Assembly (NCBI RefSeq): GCF_019710585.1
Contig: NZ_JAIFZQ010000025.1
Coordinates: 62,001-126,000 of the forward strand
Length of the DNA stretch: 64,000 nt
From: Arthrobacter sp. MAHUQ-56
Lineage (GTDB): Bacteria; Actinomycetota; Actinomycetes; Actinomycetales; Micrococcaceae
Direction: 5' to 3'
Positions 8,173 through 16,686 of the stretch are shown here, piece after piece. Position 1 is the first letter of the stretch; each line of letters starts with the position of its first letter. A program made the translations under genes and the position numbers. The notes under the pieces are model-generated. The model was not told the origin of the DNA. It saw nothing but the letters and a program-made list of their open reading frames with translations, and ran no database searches.

Positions 8173-9636
8173 ATGAGCAGTAAAGATCTAAGCCAATCGA
8201 TCATGCGGCGCAAGCCTATTGATGACATCGAGGAAGAGAACAAACACAGCGGTCTTTTCAAGTCCCTCGGGCTGTGGCAGCTCACCGCCATCGGCGTCGG
8301 CGGCATCATCGGCGTCGGCATCTTCTCCCTCGCGGGGCTGGTGGCCGCGGGCAGTGAAGGCAACCCGGGAGTGGGGCCCGCGGTGCTGATTTCCTTCCTG
8401 ATCGCAGGCCTCGCCTCCGCGGCGGCGGCACTGTCCTACGCGGAGTTCGCGGGCATGATTCCGCGCGCCGGCTCTGCCTACACCTACGGTTATGTGGCGC
8501 TGGGCGAGGTGATCGGCTGGTTCATCGGCTGGGACCTGCTGCTCGAATACATCGCCATCGTTGCGGTAGTGGCCATCGGCATCTCCGGCTACCTTGACGC
8601 CTTCCTTGCCGGCATCGGCATCCACATGCCTGCCTGGATGACCTCCACCGTGGACGAGGGCAAGGGCGGGATCGTCAACATCCCCGCCATCCTGGTCTGC
8701 CTCCTGGTGACCTGGATCCTGTCCCGCGGCACCAAGGCCTTCGGCCGCTTCGAACTCGTGGCCGTCGCCATCAAGGTGGTCCTGATCCTCTTCATCATCG
8801 GGCTCGGCGTCTTCTACATCGACACCAACAACTACAACCCGTTCATGCCCAGCGGCTTCGGCCCCGTGGTTGCAGGTTCCGCCACCGTCTTCTTTGCCGT
8901 GTTCGGGTACGACGCCATGAGCACCGCGGCCGAGGAGGCCAAGGAGGGCAAGAAGCACATGCCCAAGGCCATCGTGCTCTCGCTCATCATCGCCATGCTG
9001 CTCTACGTGGCCGCCACCCTGGTGCTCACAGGCATGCAGAACTACAAGGACATTGATCCCAAGGCCGGCTTCGCCTCTGCCTTCACCTCCGTGGGGCTTC
9101 CCGTCATCGCCACCATCATCTCCGTGTTCGCCGTGCTGTCCATCCTCACCGTGATGTTGACCTTCCTCCTGGGCGTCACCCGCGTCTGGTTCTCGATGAG
9201 CCGCGATGGCCTGCTCCCCGGCTGGTTCGCCAAGACCGACCGCCACGGCACACCGCAGCGGGTCACCTGGATCGCAGGCGTCGCCTCCGCGTTCCTCGCC
9301 GGGGTCTTCCCCATCAAGGAGGTCGCGGACCTGACCAACATCGGCATCCTGGCCGCGTTCGTCGTCGTCTGCCTGTCCGTGATCATCTTCCGGTACAAGC
9401 GCCCGGACACGCCGCGCACGTTCCGCCTGCCCCTGATGCCGCTGGTCCCTGCATTCGGCGTCCTGGCCTCTGGCTTCCTGATGCTCCAGTTGCACTGGGA
9501 GACCTGGCTGCGGTTCGTGGTGTGGCTGATCATCGGTTTGGCCATCTACTTCGGGTATGGGCGCAAGCACTCCCTGATGAACCCCGACAGCCCCCGCCAC
9601 CAGGAACTCGCGGAGCTGCACCGCCCGCTCACCTGA
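8173..9636 (+). CDS. APC family amino acid permease (CAT type)
   Basis: A 487-residue transporter with about 12 transmembrane segments. GVGGIIGVGIF at the first helix is the APC substrate-binding glycine motif, and AGMIPRAGSAYTYGYV is the consensus of the third helix. The C-terminal HSLMNPDSPRHQ tail is short. ATG at 8173 is preferred over an in-frame TTG start at 8095, because AGGAG lies 8 nt before it. It is flanked by a LysR regulator and by putA, and its promoter shares a motif with putA, so proline or a related amino acid is a likely substrate; this is inference. Confidence 0.88.
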   Translation: MSSKDLSQSIMRRKPIDDIEEENKHSGLFKSLGLWQLTAIGVGGIIGVGIFSLAGLVAAGSEGNPGVGPAVLISFLIAGLASAAAALSYAEFAGMIPRAGSAYTYGYVALGEVIGWFIGWDLLLEYIAIVAVVAIGISGYLDAFLAGIGIHMPAWMTSTVDEGKGGIVNIPAILVCLLVTWILSRGTKAFGRFELVAVAIKVVLILFIIGLGVFYIDTNNYNPFMPSGFGPVVAGSATVFFAVFGYDAMSTAAEEAKEGKKHMPKAIVLSLIIAMLLYVAATLVLTGMQNYKDIDPKAGFASAFTSVGLPVIATIISVFAVLSILTVMLTFLLGVTRVWFSMSRDGLLPGWFAKTDRHGTPQRVTWIAGVASAFLAGVFPIKEVADLTNIGILAAFVVVCLSVIIFRYKRPDTPRTFRLPLMPLVPAFGVLASGFLMLQLHWETWLRFVVWLIIGLAIYFGYGRKHSLMNPDSPRHQELAELHRPLT

Positions 9637-9670
9637 CGGCGACTCCCGCAACACCTGGATAACCTCCCTC

Positions 9671-9780
9671 ACGGCAGGTCCTCCGCCCCTAACCCGTTGC
9701 TCTATCACTTTTGGCCCCTAAACGGCCGTCTTGGGAACCAAAAGTGATAGGGCATCCGGGGGAGGCGGAGGGCCTGCCGT
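9671..9780. repeat. Nested inverted repeat between the permease and putA
   Basis: Outer arms of 17 nt (9671-9687 and 9764-9780, one G/T mismatch) enclose perfect 13-bp inner arms CTATCACTTTTGG (9702-9714) and CCAAAAGTGATAG (9738-9750). The centre holds the self-complementary ACGGCCGT. There is no T-run, so it is unlike a simple terminator, though it could end the permease transcript. Confidence 0.75.
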
Positions 9781-9816
9781 CGGTCGTTAAAGGGGAGGCC
9801 CAAAACATCGGTTTTC

Positions 9817-9855
9817 CTAACCTGTATTGGTTGGAAAAGATCGCTTTATCTTATG
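9817..9855. promoter_or_regulatory. Operator-like sequence, copy 2 (putA promoter)
   Basis: CTAAC at 9817-9821, GGTTGG at 9829-9834 and CTTTATCT at 9844-9851 occur at the same spacing as in the block at 8037-8075. It lies about 62-100 nt before the putA start, in a position suited to activator binding. Confidence 0.6.
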
Positions 9856-9916
9856 TGAGCGGAAGCTCATACTGGTGGAAAGACCCCTCCCACAGCGAGA
9901 AAGAATCGGGAAAACC

Positions 9917-12900
9917 ATGACCCACGTTGCAATGGAACCGGCAGTCGCCAAGGCGGCCACCCCGCAGACGGTCGACGTCGACGTCCCCCAGGCAAAGGCC
10001 CTCGCCGACGAAGCAGTCACCCTTGTCCGGCACTGGCTCACCGAGGCCGCCAAGGTCCCCGTGGACGCGTCCGCCCAGCAGCTGGCCGGCGTGCTGAAGG
10101 ACCCCAACGGCCTGGAGTTCACGGTGGGATTCGTGGACGGCGTGGTCCGCCCCGAGGACCTGAACGTCGCCGCCCGCAACCTGGCAAAGCTTGCCCCCAA
10201 AGTTCCCGCCTTCCTGCCCTGGTACATGCGCAGCGCCGTGGCTCTCGGCGGCACCATGGCCCCGGTCATGCCGCAGGTGGTCATCCCCATCGCGCGCAAG
10301 GTGCTCCGCGAAATGGTGGGCCACCTGATCGTTGACGCTACGGACGCCAAGCTGGGCCCGGCCATCGCCAGGATCAAGAAGGACGGCATCAAGCTCAACG
10401 TCAACCTCCTGGGCGAGGCGGTCCTCGGCGAGCACGAAGCCTCCCGCCGGCTCGAAGGCACCCACACCCTGCTGGCCCGCCCCGACGTCGACTACGTCTC
10501 CATCAAGGTCTCCTCCACCGTTGCCCCGCACTCCGCCTGGGCCTTCGATGAGGCCGTGGAACACGTCGTCGAAAAGCTCACCCCGCTGTTCCAGCGCGCC
10601 AACTCGTTCCCCCAGCCCAAGTTCATCAACCTGGACATGGAGGAGTACAAGGACCTGGACATGACCATCGCGGTCTTCACCAGGATCCTGGACAAGCCCG
10701 AGTTCAAGAACCTCGAGGCCGGCATCGTGCTCCAGGCCTACCTCCCGGACGCGCTGTCCGCCATGATCCGGCTGCAGGACTGGGCCGCGCGGCGCCGCGC
10801 CAACGGCGGCGCCGGCATCAAGGTCCGCGTGGTCAAGGGCGCCAACCTGCCCATGGAACAGGTGGAAGCCTCGCTCCACGAGTGGCCGCTGGCCACCTGG
10901 GGCACCAAGCAGGACTCGGACACCAGCTACAAGAGCGTCATCAACTACGCCCTGCACCCCGAGCGGATCAAAAACATCCGGATCGGCGTGGCCGGCCACA
11001 ACCTGTTCGACATCGCCTTCGCCTGGCTGCTGGCAAAGCAGCGCGGCATTGCGGATTCCGTACAGCAGAGTATTGAGTTCGAGATGCTGCTGGGCATGGC
11101 GCAGGGACAGGCCGAAGCCGTGAAGAAGGACGTCGGTTCCCTGCTGCTCTACACGCCGGTGGTGCACCCCTCCGAGTTCGATGTCGCCATCGCCTACCTG
11201 ATCCGCCGCCTGGAAGAGGGCGCCAGCCAGGACAACTTCATGTCCGCGGTGTTCGAACTCAGCGAGAACGAAGGCCTGTTCGAGCGCGAAAAGCAGCGGT
11301 TCCTCTCCTCGCTGGAGGCCCTGGACAACAGCGTGCCGCTGCCCAACCGCCGGCAGGACCGCAGCCTTCCGCCGGAGCCCATGCCGCACACCGGCTTCCG
11401 GAACACCCCGGACACGGATCCCGCGCTTCCCGCCAACCGTGACTGGGGCCGGGCCATCCTGGAGCGTGTGCCGTCCTCCACGCTGGGCAACGCCTCGGTC
11501 AAGGCCGCCTTCATCAAGGACGAAGCAGCGCTGAACACCGCCATCGCAACCGCTGTGGAAAAGGGCAAGGCCTGGGGCAAGCTCTCCGGCAACGAGCGCG
11601 CAGAGATCCTGCACCGCGCCGGCGACATCCTGGAGGCCCGCCGCGCCGACCTCCTCGAGGTGATGGCCAGCGAGACCGGCAAGACCATCGACCAGGGCGA
11701 CCCCGAAGTCAGCGAGGCCGTCGACTTCGCCCATTACTACGCCGAGTCCGCGCGCAAGCTGGACACGGTCGACGGCGCCACGTTCGTCCCAGCCAAGCTC
11801 ACCGTTGTCACCCCGCCATGGAACTTCCCGGTCGCCATCCCGGCAGGGTCCACCCTTGCGGCACTCGCCGCCGGCTCCGCCGTCGTCATCAAGCCCGCGA
11901 AGCAGGCCGCCCGCAGCGGCGCCGTGATGGTCGAGGCGCTGTGGGAGGCCGGTGTGCCCAAGGATGTCCTCACCATGGTGCAGCTGGGCGAGCGGGAGCT
12001 CGGCAAGCAGCTGATCAGCCACCCTGCCGTGGACCGCGTGATCCTCACCGGCGGTTACGAAACCGCCGAACTGTTCCGTTCCTTCCGCAAGGACCTGCCG
12101 CTCCTCGCCGAAACCAGCGGCAAGAACGCCATCATCGTCACCCCCAGCGCCGACCTGGACCTTGCGGCGAAGGACGTGGCCTACTCCGCGTTCGGCCACG
12201 CCGGCCAGAAGTGCTCCGCCGCCTCGCTGGTGATCCTGGTGGGCTCGGTGGCCAAGTCCAAGCGGTTCCACAACCAGCTGATCGACGCCGTCACCTCGCT
12301 GAAGGTGGGCTACCCGCAGGATCCCACCAGCCAGATGGGCCCGATCATCGAACCGGCCGGCGGCAAGCTCCTCAATGCCCTGACCACCCTGGGCGAGGGC
12401 GAGGACTGGGCCGTCGAACCGAAGCAGCTCGATGGCACCGGCCGGCTCTGGAGCCCGGGCGTGCGCTACGGCGTCAAGCGCGGTTCCTACTTCCACCTCA
12501 CCGAGTTCTTCGGCCCCGTCCTGGGCGTGATGACCGCCGACACCCTGGAAGAGGCCATCGACATCCAGAACCAGATCGAGTACGGCCTTACAGCAGGCCT
12601 GCACTCGCTCAACTCCGAGGAACTGGGCATCTGGCTGGACTCCATCCAGGCCGGCAACCTTTACGTCAACCGCGGCATCACCGGTGCAATCGTGCAACGC
12701 CAGCCGTTCGGCGGCTGGAAGAAGTCCGCAGTCGGCGCCGGGACCAAAGCGGGCGGCCCGAACTACCTCGCGGGTCTCGGTGACTGGGCTCCTGCCACGG
12801 GCACGGCCACGGCATCCGTGACTCACGCCGGTGTGCGGCGCATCCTGAACGCGGCCGGCTCCGCCCTGCAGCCGGCCGAACTTGAGTCCGTCCAGCGGGC

Positions 12901-13423
12901 CCTGGCATCCGACGCCGAGGCCTGGGCGGCGGAGTTCGGCACCGCCAAGGACGTCTCCGGCCTGGGCGCGGAACGCAACATCTTCCGCTACCGGAACCTG
13001 CCCGTCACCATCCGCCTCTCCGAAGGCGCGCCGCTGGCGCACCTCGTCCGGACCGTGGCCGCCGGCGTGCTGGCGGGCTCGGCTCTGACCGTGTCCATCG
13101 CCGTCGAACTTCCCGCGCAGTTCCGCTCCGTGCTGACCGGGCTGGACATCGACGTGACGGTGGAGTCCGACGCCGGCTGGCTGGCTTCGGCGGGACGCCT
13201 TGCCGCCGCGGGGAAGCTGTCCGGTGCGCGCATCCGCCTCATCGGCGGCGACGCTTCCGCGCTTGCCGAGGCCACCGGTGGCCGCCCGGACCTCGCCGTC
13301 TACGCCCACCCGGTCACGGAGGCCGGCCGCGTGGAACTGCTGCCGTTCCTGCACGAGCAGGCCGTCAGCATCACCGCCCACCGGTTCGGCACCCCGAACC
13401 ACCTCTCGGATGCACTGATCTAG
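9917..13423 (+). CDS. putA: Bifunctional proline dehydrogenase / glutamate-semialdehyde dehydrogenase
   Basis: A 1168-residue enzyme oxidising proline to glutamate in two coupled steps. The N-terminal half is the FAD-dependent PRODH barrel (YVSIKVSS, LDMEEYKDLD, VRVVKGAN, GVAGHNLFD). The NAD-dependent aldehyde dehydrogenase half has its catalytic Cys766 in GQKCSAA and Glu732 in LAETSGKN. About 200 residues of C-terminal extension follow. It lacks the N-terminal ribbon-helix-helix DNA-binding domain of the E. coli protein, so it is not a self-repressor; the nearby LysR is the candidate regulator. ATG at 9917 is chosen because the upstream in-frame TTG lies inside the operator region and its extension is unlike the family. 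Confidence 0.93.
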   Translation: MTHVAMEPAVAKAATPQTVDVDVPQAKALADEAVTLVRHWLTEAAKVPVDASAQQLAGVLKDPNGLEFTVGFVDGVVRPEDLNVAARNLAKLAPKVPAFLPWYMRSAVALGGTMAPVMPQVVIPIARKVLREMVGHLIVDATDAKLGPAIARIKKDGIKLNVNLLGEAVLGEHEASRRLEGTHTLLARPDVDYVSIKVSSTVAPHSAWAFDEAVEHVVEKLTPLFQRANSFPQPKFINLDMEEYKDLDMTIAVFTRILDKPEFKNLEAGIVLQAYLPDALSAMIRLQDWAARRRANGGAGIKVRVVKGANLPMEQVEASLHEWPLATWGTKQDSDTSYKSVINYALHPERIKNIRIGVAGHNLFDIAFAWLLAKQRGIADSVQQSIEFEMLLGMAQGQAEAVKKDVGSLLLYTPVVHPSEFDVAIAYLIRRLEEGASQDNFMSAVFELSENEGLFEREKQRFLSSLEALDNSVPLPNRRQDRSLPPEPMPHTGFRNTPDTDPALPANRDWGRAILERVPSSTLGNASVKAAFIKDEAALNTAIATAVEKGKAWGKLSGNERAEILHRAGDILEARRADLLEVMASETGKTIDQGDPEVSEAVDFAHYYAESARKLDTVDGATFVPAKLTVVTPPWNFPVAIPAGSTLAALAAGSAVVIKPAKQAARSGAVMVEALWEAGVPKDVLTMVQLGERELGKQLISHPAVDRVILTGGYETAELFRSFRKDLPLLAETSGKNAIIVTPSADLDLAAKDVAYSAFGHAGQKCSAASLVILVGSVAKSKRFHNQLIDAVTSLKVGYPQDPTSQMGPIIEPAGGKLLNALTTLGEGEDWAVEPKQLDGTGRLWSPGVRYGVKRGSYFHLTEFFGPVLGVMTADTLEEAIDIQNQIEYGLTAGLHSLNSEELGIWLDSIQAGNLYVNRGITGAIVQRQPFGGWKKSAVGAGTKAGGPNYLAGLGDWAPATGTATASVTHAGVRRILNAAGSALQPAELESVQRALASDAEAWAAEFGTAKDVSGLGAERNIFRYRNLPVTIRLSEGAPLAHLVRTVAAGVLAGSALTVSIAVELPAQFRSVLTGLDIDVTVESDAGWLASAGRLAAAGKLSGARIRLIGGDASALAEATGGRPDLAVYAHPVTEAGRVELLPFLHEQAVSITAHRFGTPNHLSDALI

Positions 13424-13435
13424 CTCCGGGAACAG

Positions 13436-13477
13436 GGAAAGCCGGGCAGCCACCACATGGTGGCTGCCCGGCTTTCC
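13436..13477 (+). terminator. Terminator after putA
   Basis: A perfect 20-bp stem (13436-13455 with 13458-13477) lies 12 nt after the putA stop. It also sits 10 nt from the end of the convergent zinc-binding gene and could serve both. The stem ends in TTTCC rather than a long T-run. Confidence 0.85.
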
Positions 13478-13487
13478 TGATTGAGCC

Positions 13488-13802
13488 CTAGCCCAGGTAC
13501 CAGCCCGGCGGCGTCCACGTAACGGGGACGCTGTGGGCGGAGAAATCCTCGCAGCGGGTGCAGGTGTAGGCGACTTCACCCAGCGTTGCTACGCTTCCGT
13601 CCCGTCGGTAGGTGGGTGGAATGTAAGTCTCGAGGTAGACGAATTCGTCGGTGCGGCACTTGTCGCAGGTTGGCTTACCTACGTAGCCGGAGTCCGCGGT
13701 GGCATGTCCGGCGCCGAGGTTTGCCTGGCGGGTGGACGGCCGTGCTGAAGAAAGCGGGCGCGCGTGCGCAGTGCTGAGATGGGTGTTCCTGGCTGTCGTC
13801 AT
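13488..13802 (-). CDS. Small protein with two CxxC zinc-ribbon knuckles
   Basis: A 104-residue protein with a basic, probably disordered N-terminus (1-40) and a C-terminal module with CDKC (Cys46, Cys49) and CTRC (Cys81, Cys84). The four cysteines are spaced as in a zinc ribbon. The start at 13802 gives MTTARNTH; a longer in-frame reading to 13922 would cross an upstream palindrome and lacks a ribosome site. No function is recognised. Zinc ribbons of this type often bind nucleic acid or protein partners, but nothing here identifies one. Confidence 0.7.
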   Translation of the reverse strand: MTTARNTHLSTAHARPLSSARPSTRQANLGAGHATADSGYVGKPTCDKCRTDEFVYLETYIPPTYRRDGSVATLGEVAYTCTRCEDFSAHSVPVTWTPPGWYLG

Positions 13803-13889
13803 TGGCTGCCTGTCCCAGGCGCCGGAGCCCCCTACGGGGCGCGCCTGTTTGTAGAACCGGCCTGCTGCTTGACCCTTGGAAAACCCAGC

Positions 13890-13912
13890 ATAGGGGATAC
13901 CGTTTCCCCTAT
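13890..13912. promoter_or_regulatory. Palindrome upstream of the CxxC gene
   Basis: ATAGGGGA (13890-13897) and TCCCCTAT (13905-13912) are perfect 8-bp arms around a 7-nt spacer, 88 nt before the start of the CxxC gene. The symmetry and spacing suit a dimeric repressor site; a hairpin role is also possible. Confidence 0.4.
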
Positions 13913-13927
13913 CAATGGACACGGACC

Positions 13928-13968
13928 CCCTAACATGTCGAAATGCTGGATATTTCGGTGTTGGAGGG
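13928..13968 (-). terminator. Hairpin after the LysR gene
   Basis: CGAAAT (13939-13944) pairs with ATTTCG (13952-13957). The stem is extended by AACA (13932-13935) with TGTT (13959-13962) and CCCT with AGGG across small bulges. It begins at the stop of the LysR gene on the minus strand. There is no strong T-run. Confidence 0.4.
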
Positions 13969-14823
13969 TTAAGTTTGGCGGTTAATTGTCCTTCCCACGA
14001 TTGACTGGGTCAGTGCGTCGATCACCTCGGTGTTGGCCAGTGGGTTGCGGATCAGCGTAAAGTCCACGTCCCCCACCGCCGGAAGGTCAAAGCGGCGGGT
14101 GATAATCTTCAGGTCCTCGGGCACCAGCGATGTCGGCATGACGGCGACGCCAATGCCTGCGCGGACGGCGGCGAGCACCCCGCTGATCTGCCGTGTGGTG
14201 CAGGTGATCCGCCACGTCCTGCCATGGGCTTCGAGCGCATCGATGGCAAGCTTCCGGCTGAGGCTGGGGGAGGGGTAGGCGATCAGCGGCACCGGTGTGC
14301 CGGGATCGAGCGTGGTCTGCTCCAGCCCCACCCAGGAGAAGGAATCGTGCTGGACCACGGTGCCGTCCTTGGCGCCCGCCACCCACTTGACGAACACCAG
14401 GTCCAGCTGCCCGGCGTTGAGCTTGCGGTAAAGCTGGTCGCTCTGCCCCACGGTGAGTTCAAGGTTGATCTGTGGGTAGATTTGCCGGAATTCCCGCAGG
14501 ATCCGCGGCAGCCCGGTGATGGCGAGGTCGTCAGCCGTGCCGAACCGGAGGCGCCCGCGCATGGCCGAGCCGGAGAAGTAGCGGGCGGCGGCGTCGTGTG
14601 CCGACAGGATGGTCCGGGCGAACCCGGCCATCGCATCGCCGTTGTCCGTGAGCCGCACGTCCCGCGTGTCCCGGCTGATCAGGGTGCGCTTCGCCGCTGC
14701 TTCGAGCTTGCGGATGTGCTGGCTGATGGTGGGCTGGGCCAGACCCAGCCGCTCCGCCGCCTTGGTGAAGCTCAGGGTGTCGGCGACGGCGAGGAAGGAC
14801 CGCAGCTGCGCGGGCTCAAACAT
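13969..14823 (-). CDS. LysR family transcriptional regulator
   Basis: A 284-residue regulator with an N-terminal helix-turn-helix (FTKAAERLGLAQPTISQHI, about 18-36) and a LysR substrate domain (RLRFGTADDLAITGLPRIL from about 90). ATG at 14823 has GGAGG 5 nt upstream and gives the usual family N-terminus MFEPAQLRSF; an in-frame start at 14880 would read through the operator. It is divergent from an MFS exporter, with a LysR-type palindrome between the two starts, so it most likely controls that exporter. Confidence 0.88.
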   Translation of the reverse strand: MFEPAQLRSFLAVADTLSFTKAAERLGLAQPTISQHIRKLEAAAKRTLISRDTRDVRLTDNGDAMAGFARTILSAHDAAARYFSGSAMRGRLRFGTADDLAITGLPRILREFRQIYPQINLELTVGQSDQLYRKLNAGQLDLVFVKWVAGAKDGTVVQHDSFSWVGLEQTTLDPGTPVPLIAYPSPSLSRKLAIDALEAHGRTWRITCTTRQISGVLAAVRAGIGVAVMPTSLVPEDLKIITRRFDLPAVGDVDFTLIRNPLANTEVIDALTQSIVGRTINRQT

Positions 14824-14846
14824 ATGGCCTCCGTTGTCCAAAGGCA

Positions 14847-14863
14847 TATTGCGGTTCGCAATA
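14847..14863. promoter_or_regulatory. LysR operator between the regulator and MFS gene
   Basis: TATTGCG-GTT-CGCAATA is a perfect 7-bp palindrome containing the T-N11-A LysR box (T14849 to A14861). It is 24 nt from the LysR start and 93 nt from the MFS start. Confidence 0.7.
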
Positions 14864-14955
14864 CTAGTTATAGGGACCATACCTCTCCATAATCTCCTTC
14901 CGCCACCCTAGCGTTAAGGACATCCCAGACCGCCCGCAATCTTGAGGACATCCCT

Positions 14956-16335
14956 GTGGCACCCCCACCGCCTTCGTCGGCCTCCGTCTCCCAACCAGTC
15001 ATCGACGCGGCGGGCTCCGCGCCGCCGGACCAGCAGACCCAGCCGCTGCCGGTCGTGGCGGAGCGCCTTCCGTGGCGGCATACCTTCATCTCGCTGAAGG
15101 TGCCCAACTTCCGGATCTTCGTCGTCGGCCATTTCATCGCAGTCATTGCCGTCTGGATGCAGCGCATTGCCCAGGACTGGCTGGTGCTCCAGCTTTCGGG
15201 ATCCGTGACGGCGGTGGGCTTCACCGTGGCGCTGCAGTTCCTGCCGTCCCTGGTGCTGGGCCCGTGGGGCGGCATGATCGCTGACCGGTTCGCCAAGCGG
15301 AAGATCCTCATCCTGTGCCAGGCGATGGCCGCCATCCTTGCCGCCGCGCTGGCGGCCCTGGCCCTCACGGGCGCCATCCAGGTATGGCACGTCTACGCCA
15401 TCGCCCTGGTGCTCGGGCTGGTCACGGTCCTTGACCAGCCGGCCCGGCAGGTCTTCGTCAACGAACTCGTGGGGCCGAAGTACCTGCGCAACGCCATCAG
15501 CGTCAACTCCACCACGTTCCAGCTAGGGGGCCTGCTCGGCCCGGCGCTCGCCGGTGTGCTCCTGACCGCGGTGGGAGCGGGGTGGGCCTTTGCCGCCAAC
15601 GCCGTGGCCTGCTGCTCCACGGTGACCATGCTGCTGGTCCTGCGCAAGGACCAGCTCCACGTCAGTGCCCCGGCGCCCAAGAGCAAGGGCATGCTCCGCG
15701 AGGGGCTCCGCTACGCCTTGGGTAAGCCCACCATCTACTGGCCGTGGCTGATGGCAGGGTTCATTTCCGTGTTCGCCATGAGCCTGCCCGTAGTGCTTGC
15801 GGCCTTCGCGGACCACATCTTCCAGGCCGGCGCCGGGGGCTATGGCCTCCTCAATGCCCTGGTGGCGCTCGGTGCGCTGTGCGGTGCCGTGGCGTCCACC
15901 CGCCGTCGGCAGCTCCGGCTGCGGTCCGTGGTGTTCTGCGCCGGGATGTACGGACTCATGCTCTGCCTTGCGGTGCTGGCGCCCTCGATGGCGTGGTTTG
16001 GGGCCATGATGGTGCTGTCCGGCTTCTGGTGCCTGATGTTCCTCACCGGGTCCAACCAGCTGGTGCAGGTCAGCTCCAACATGGCGATCCGCGGACGGGT
16101 GATGAGCCTGTACATCATGGTGCTGATCGGCGGGCAGGCGCTGGGCGGGCCGATGCTGGGCTGGATCGCCGAGCATGCGGATCCGCACGCGGCGCTGCTG
16201 GTCTCCGGCGGCGTGCCCGCACTGGCGGCCCTTACGGTCGCCGGCATACTTGCACGGAAGGGCTCGCTGCAGCTGCGGGTGGATTGGCGGGACCGGCGCC
16301 ATCCGCTGCAGATTGCGCGGCGGGCCGCTGCCTAA
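14956..16335 (+). CDS. MFS transporter (EntS/MFS_3-like)
   Basis: A 459-residue membrane protein with about 12 hydrophobic segments. The N-terminal 45 residues are proline-rich and cytoplasmic. WMQRIAQDWLVLQLSG in the first helices and GPWGGMIADRFAKRKIL (motif A) match the EntS-like MFS subgroup of exporters. The start is GTG at 14956, preceded by GAGGA. It is divergent from the LysR gene. The exported compound is unknown; siderophore or drug export is typical for the subgroup. Confidence 0.85.
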   Translation: MAPPPPSSASVSQPVIDAAGSAPPDQQTQPLPVVAERLPWRHTFISLKVPNFRIFVVGHFIAVIAVWMQRIAQDWLVLQLSGSVTAVGFTVALQFLPSLVLGPWGGMIADRFAKRKILILCQAMAAILAAALAALALTGAIQVWHVYAIALVLGLVTVLDQPARQVFVNELVGPKYLRNAISVNSTTFQLGGLLGPALAGVLLTAVGAGWAFAANAVACCSTVTMLLVLRKDQLHVSAPAPKSKGMLREGLRYALGKPTIYWPWLMAGFISVFAMSLPVVLAAFADHIFQAGAGGYGLLNALVALGALCGAVASTRRRQLRLRSVVFCAGMYGLMLCLAVLAPSMAWFGAMMVLSGFWCLMFLTGSNQLVQVSSNMAIRGRVMSLYIMVLIGGQALGGPMLGWIAEHADPHAALLVSGGVPALAALTVAGILARKGSLQLRVDWRDRRHPLQIARRAAA

Positions 16336-16370
16336 GGCTGTTTGCCCGGAAGTCACTGGCAGGCCATGGA

Positions 16371-16444
16371 TGGAGCGGCTGACGGGAATCGAACCCGCGT
16401 ATCAAGCTTGGGAAGCTAGCGCTCTACCATTGAGCTACAGCCGC
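16371..16444 (-). tRNA. tRNA-Gly (anticodon CCC)
   Basis: A 74-nt cloverleaf including an encoded CCA end. The acceptor is GCGGCTG/CAGCCGC, the D arm GCTC/GAGC, the anticodon loop TTCCCAA with CCC, and the T arm GCGGG/CCCGT around TTCGATT. The anticodon stem CTAGC/GCTTG has a U-U mismatch at position 28-42. It reads GGG codons. Confidence 0.93.
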
Positions 16445-16686
16445 GCTGCCGCCGCTCGCGCGGGGCAGAACTTAGCTTAGCGCAGATATGGCGGCTGCCC
16501 CGCCCATCCCGCTGGCGTATGCCGCGTGTCCTGTCATCCGCGGCGTCATCCAGTAACTCTTCAGTAACGTCAGCGGTGCCGGCTAGGTGCGGAGGTTGGG
16601 CGCTGGCTAACCTGATCCCCGGGTAGCCACCGCATTGGGGGAGGAGGCTATTGCGGCCGCCGACGTCAACAACAGGAACTATCTTC

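Noticed and set aside
9851..13579. 1242-codon open frame antisense to putA
   Set aside because: Long antisense frames are common in high-GC DNA; composition (Gly/His/Val/Asp rich, no domain) fits a shadow of putA.
16175..16480. Open frame reading ...LTGIEPAYQAWEASALPLSY... on the plus strand
   Set aside because: This is the well-known artefact of translating the antisense of a tRNA gene; it overlaps the MFS gene and tRNA-Gly.
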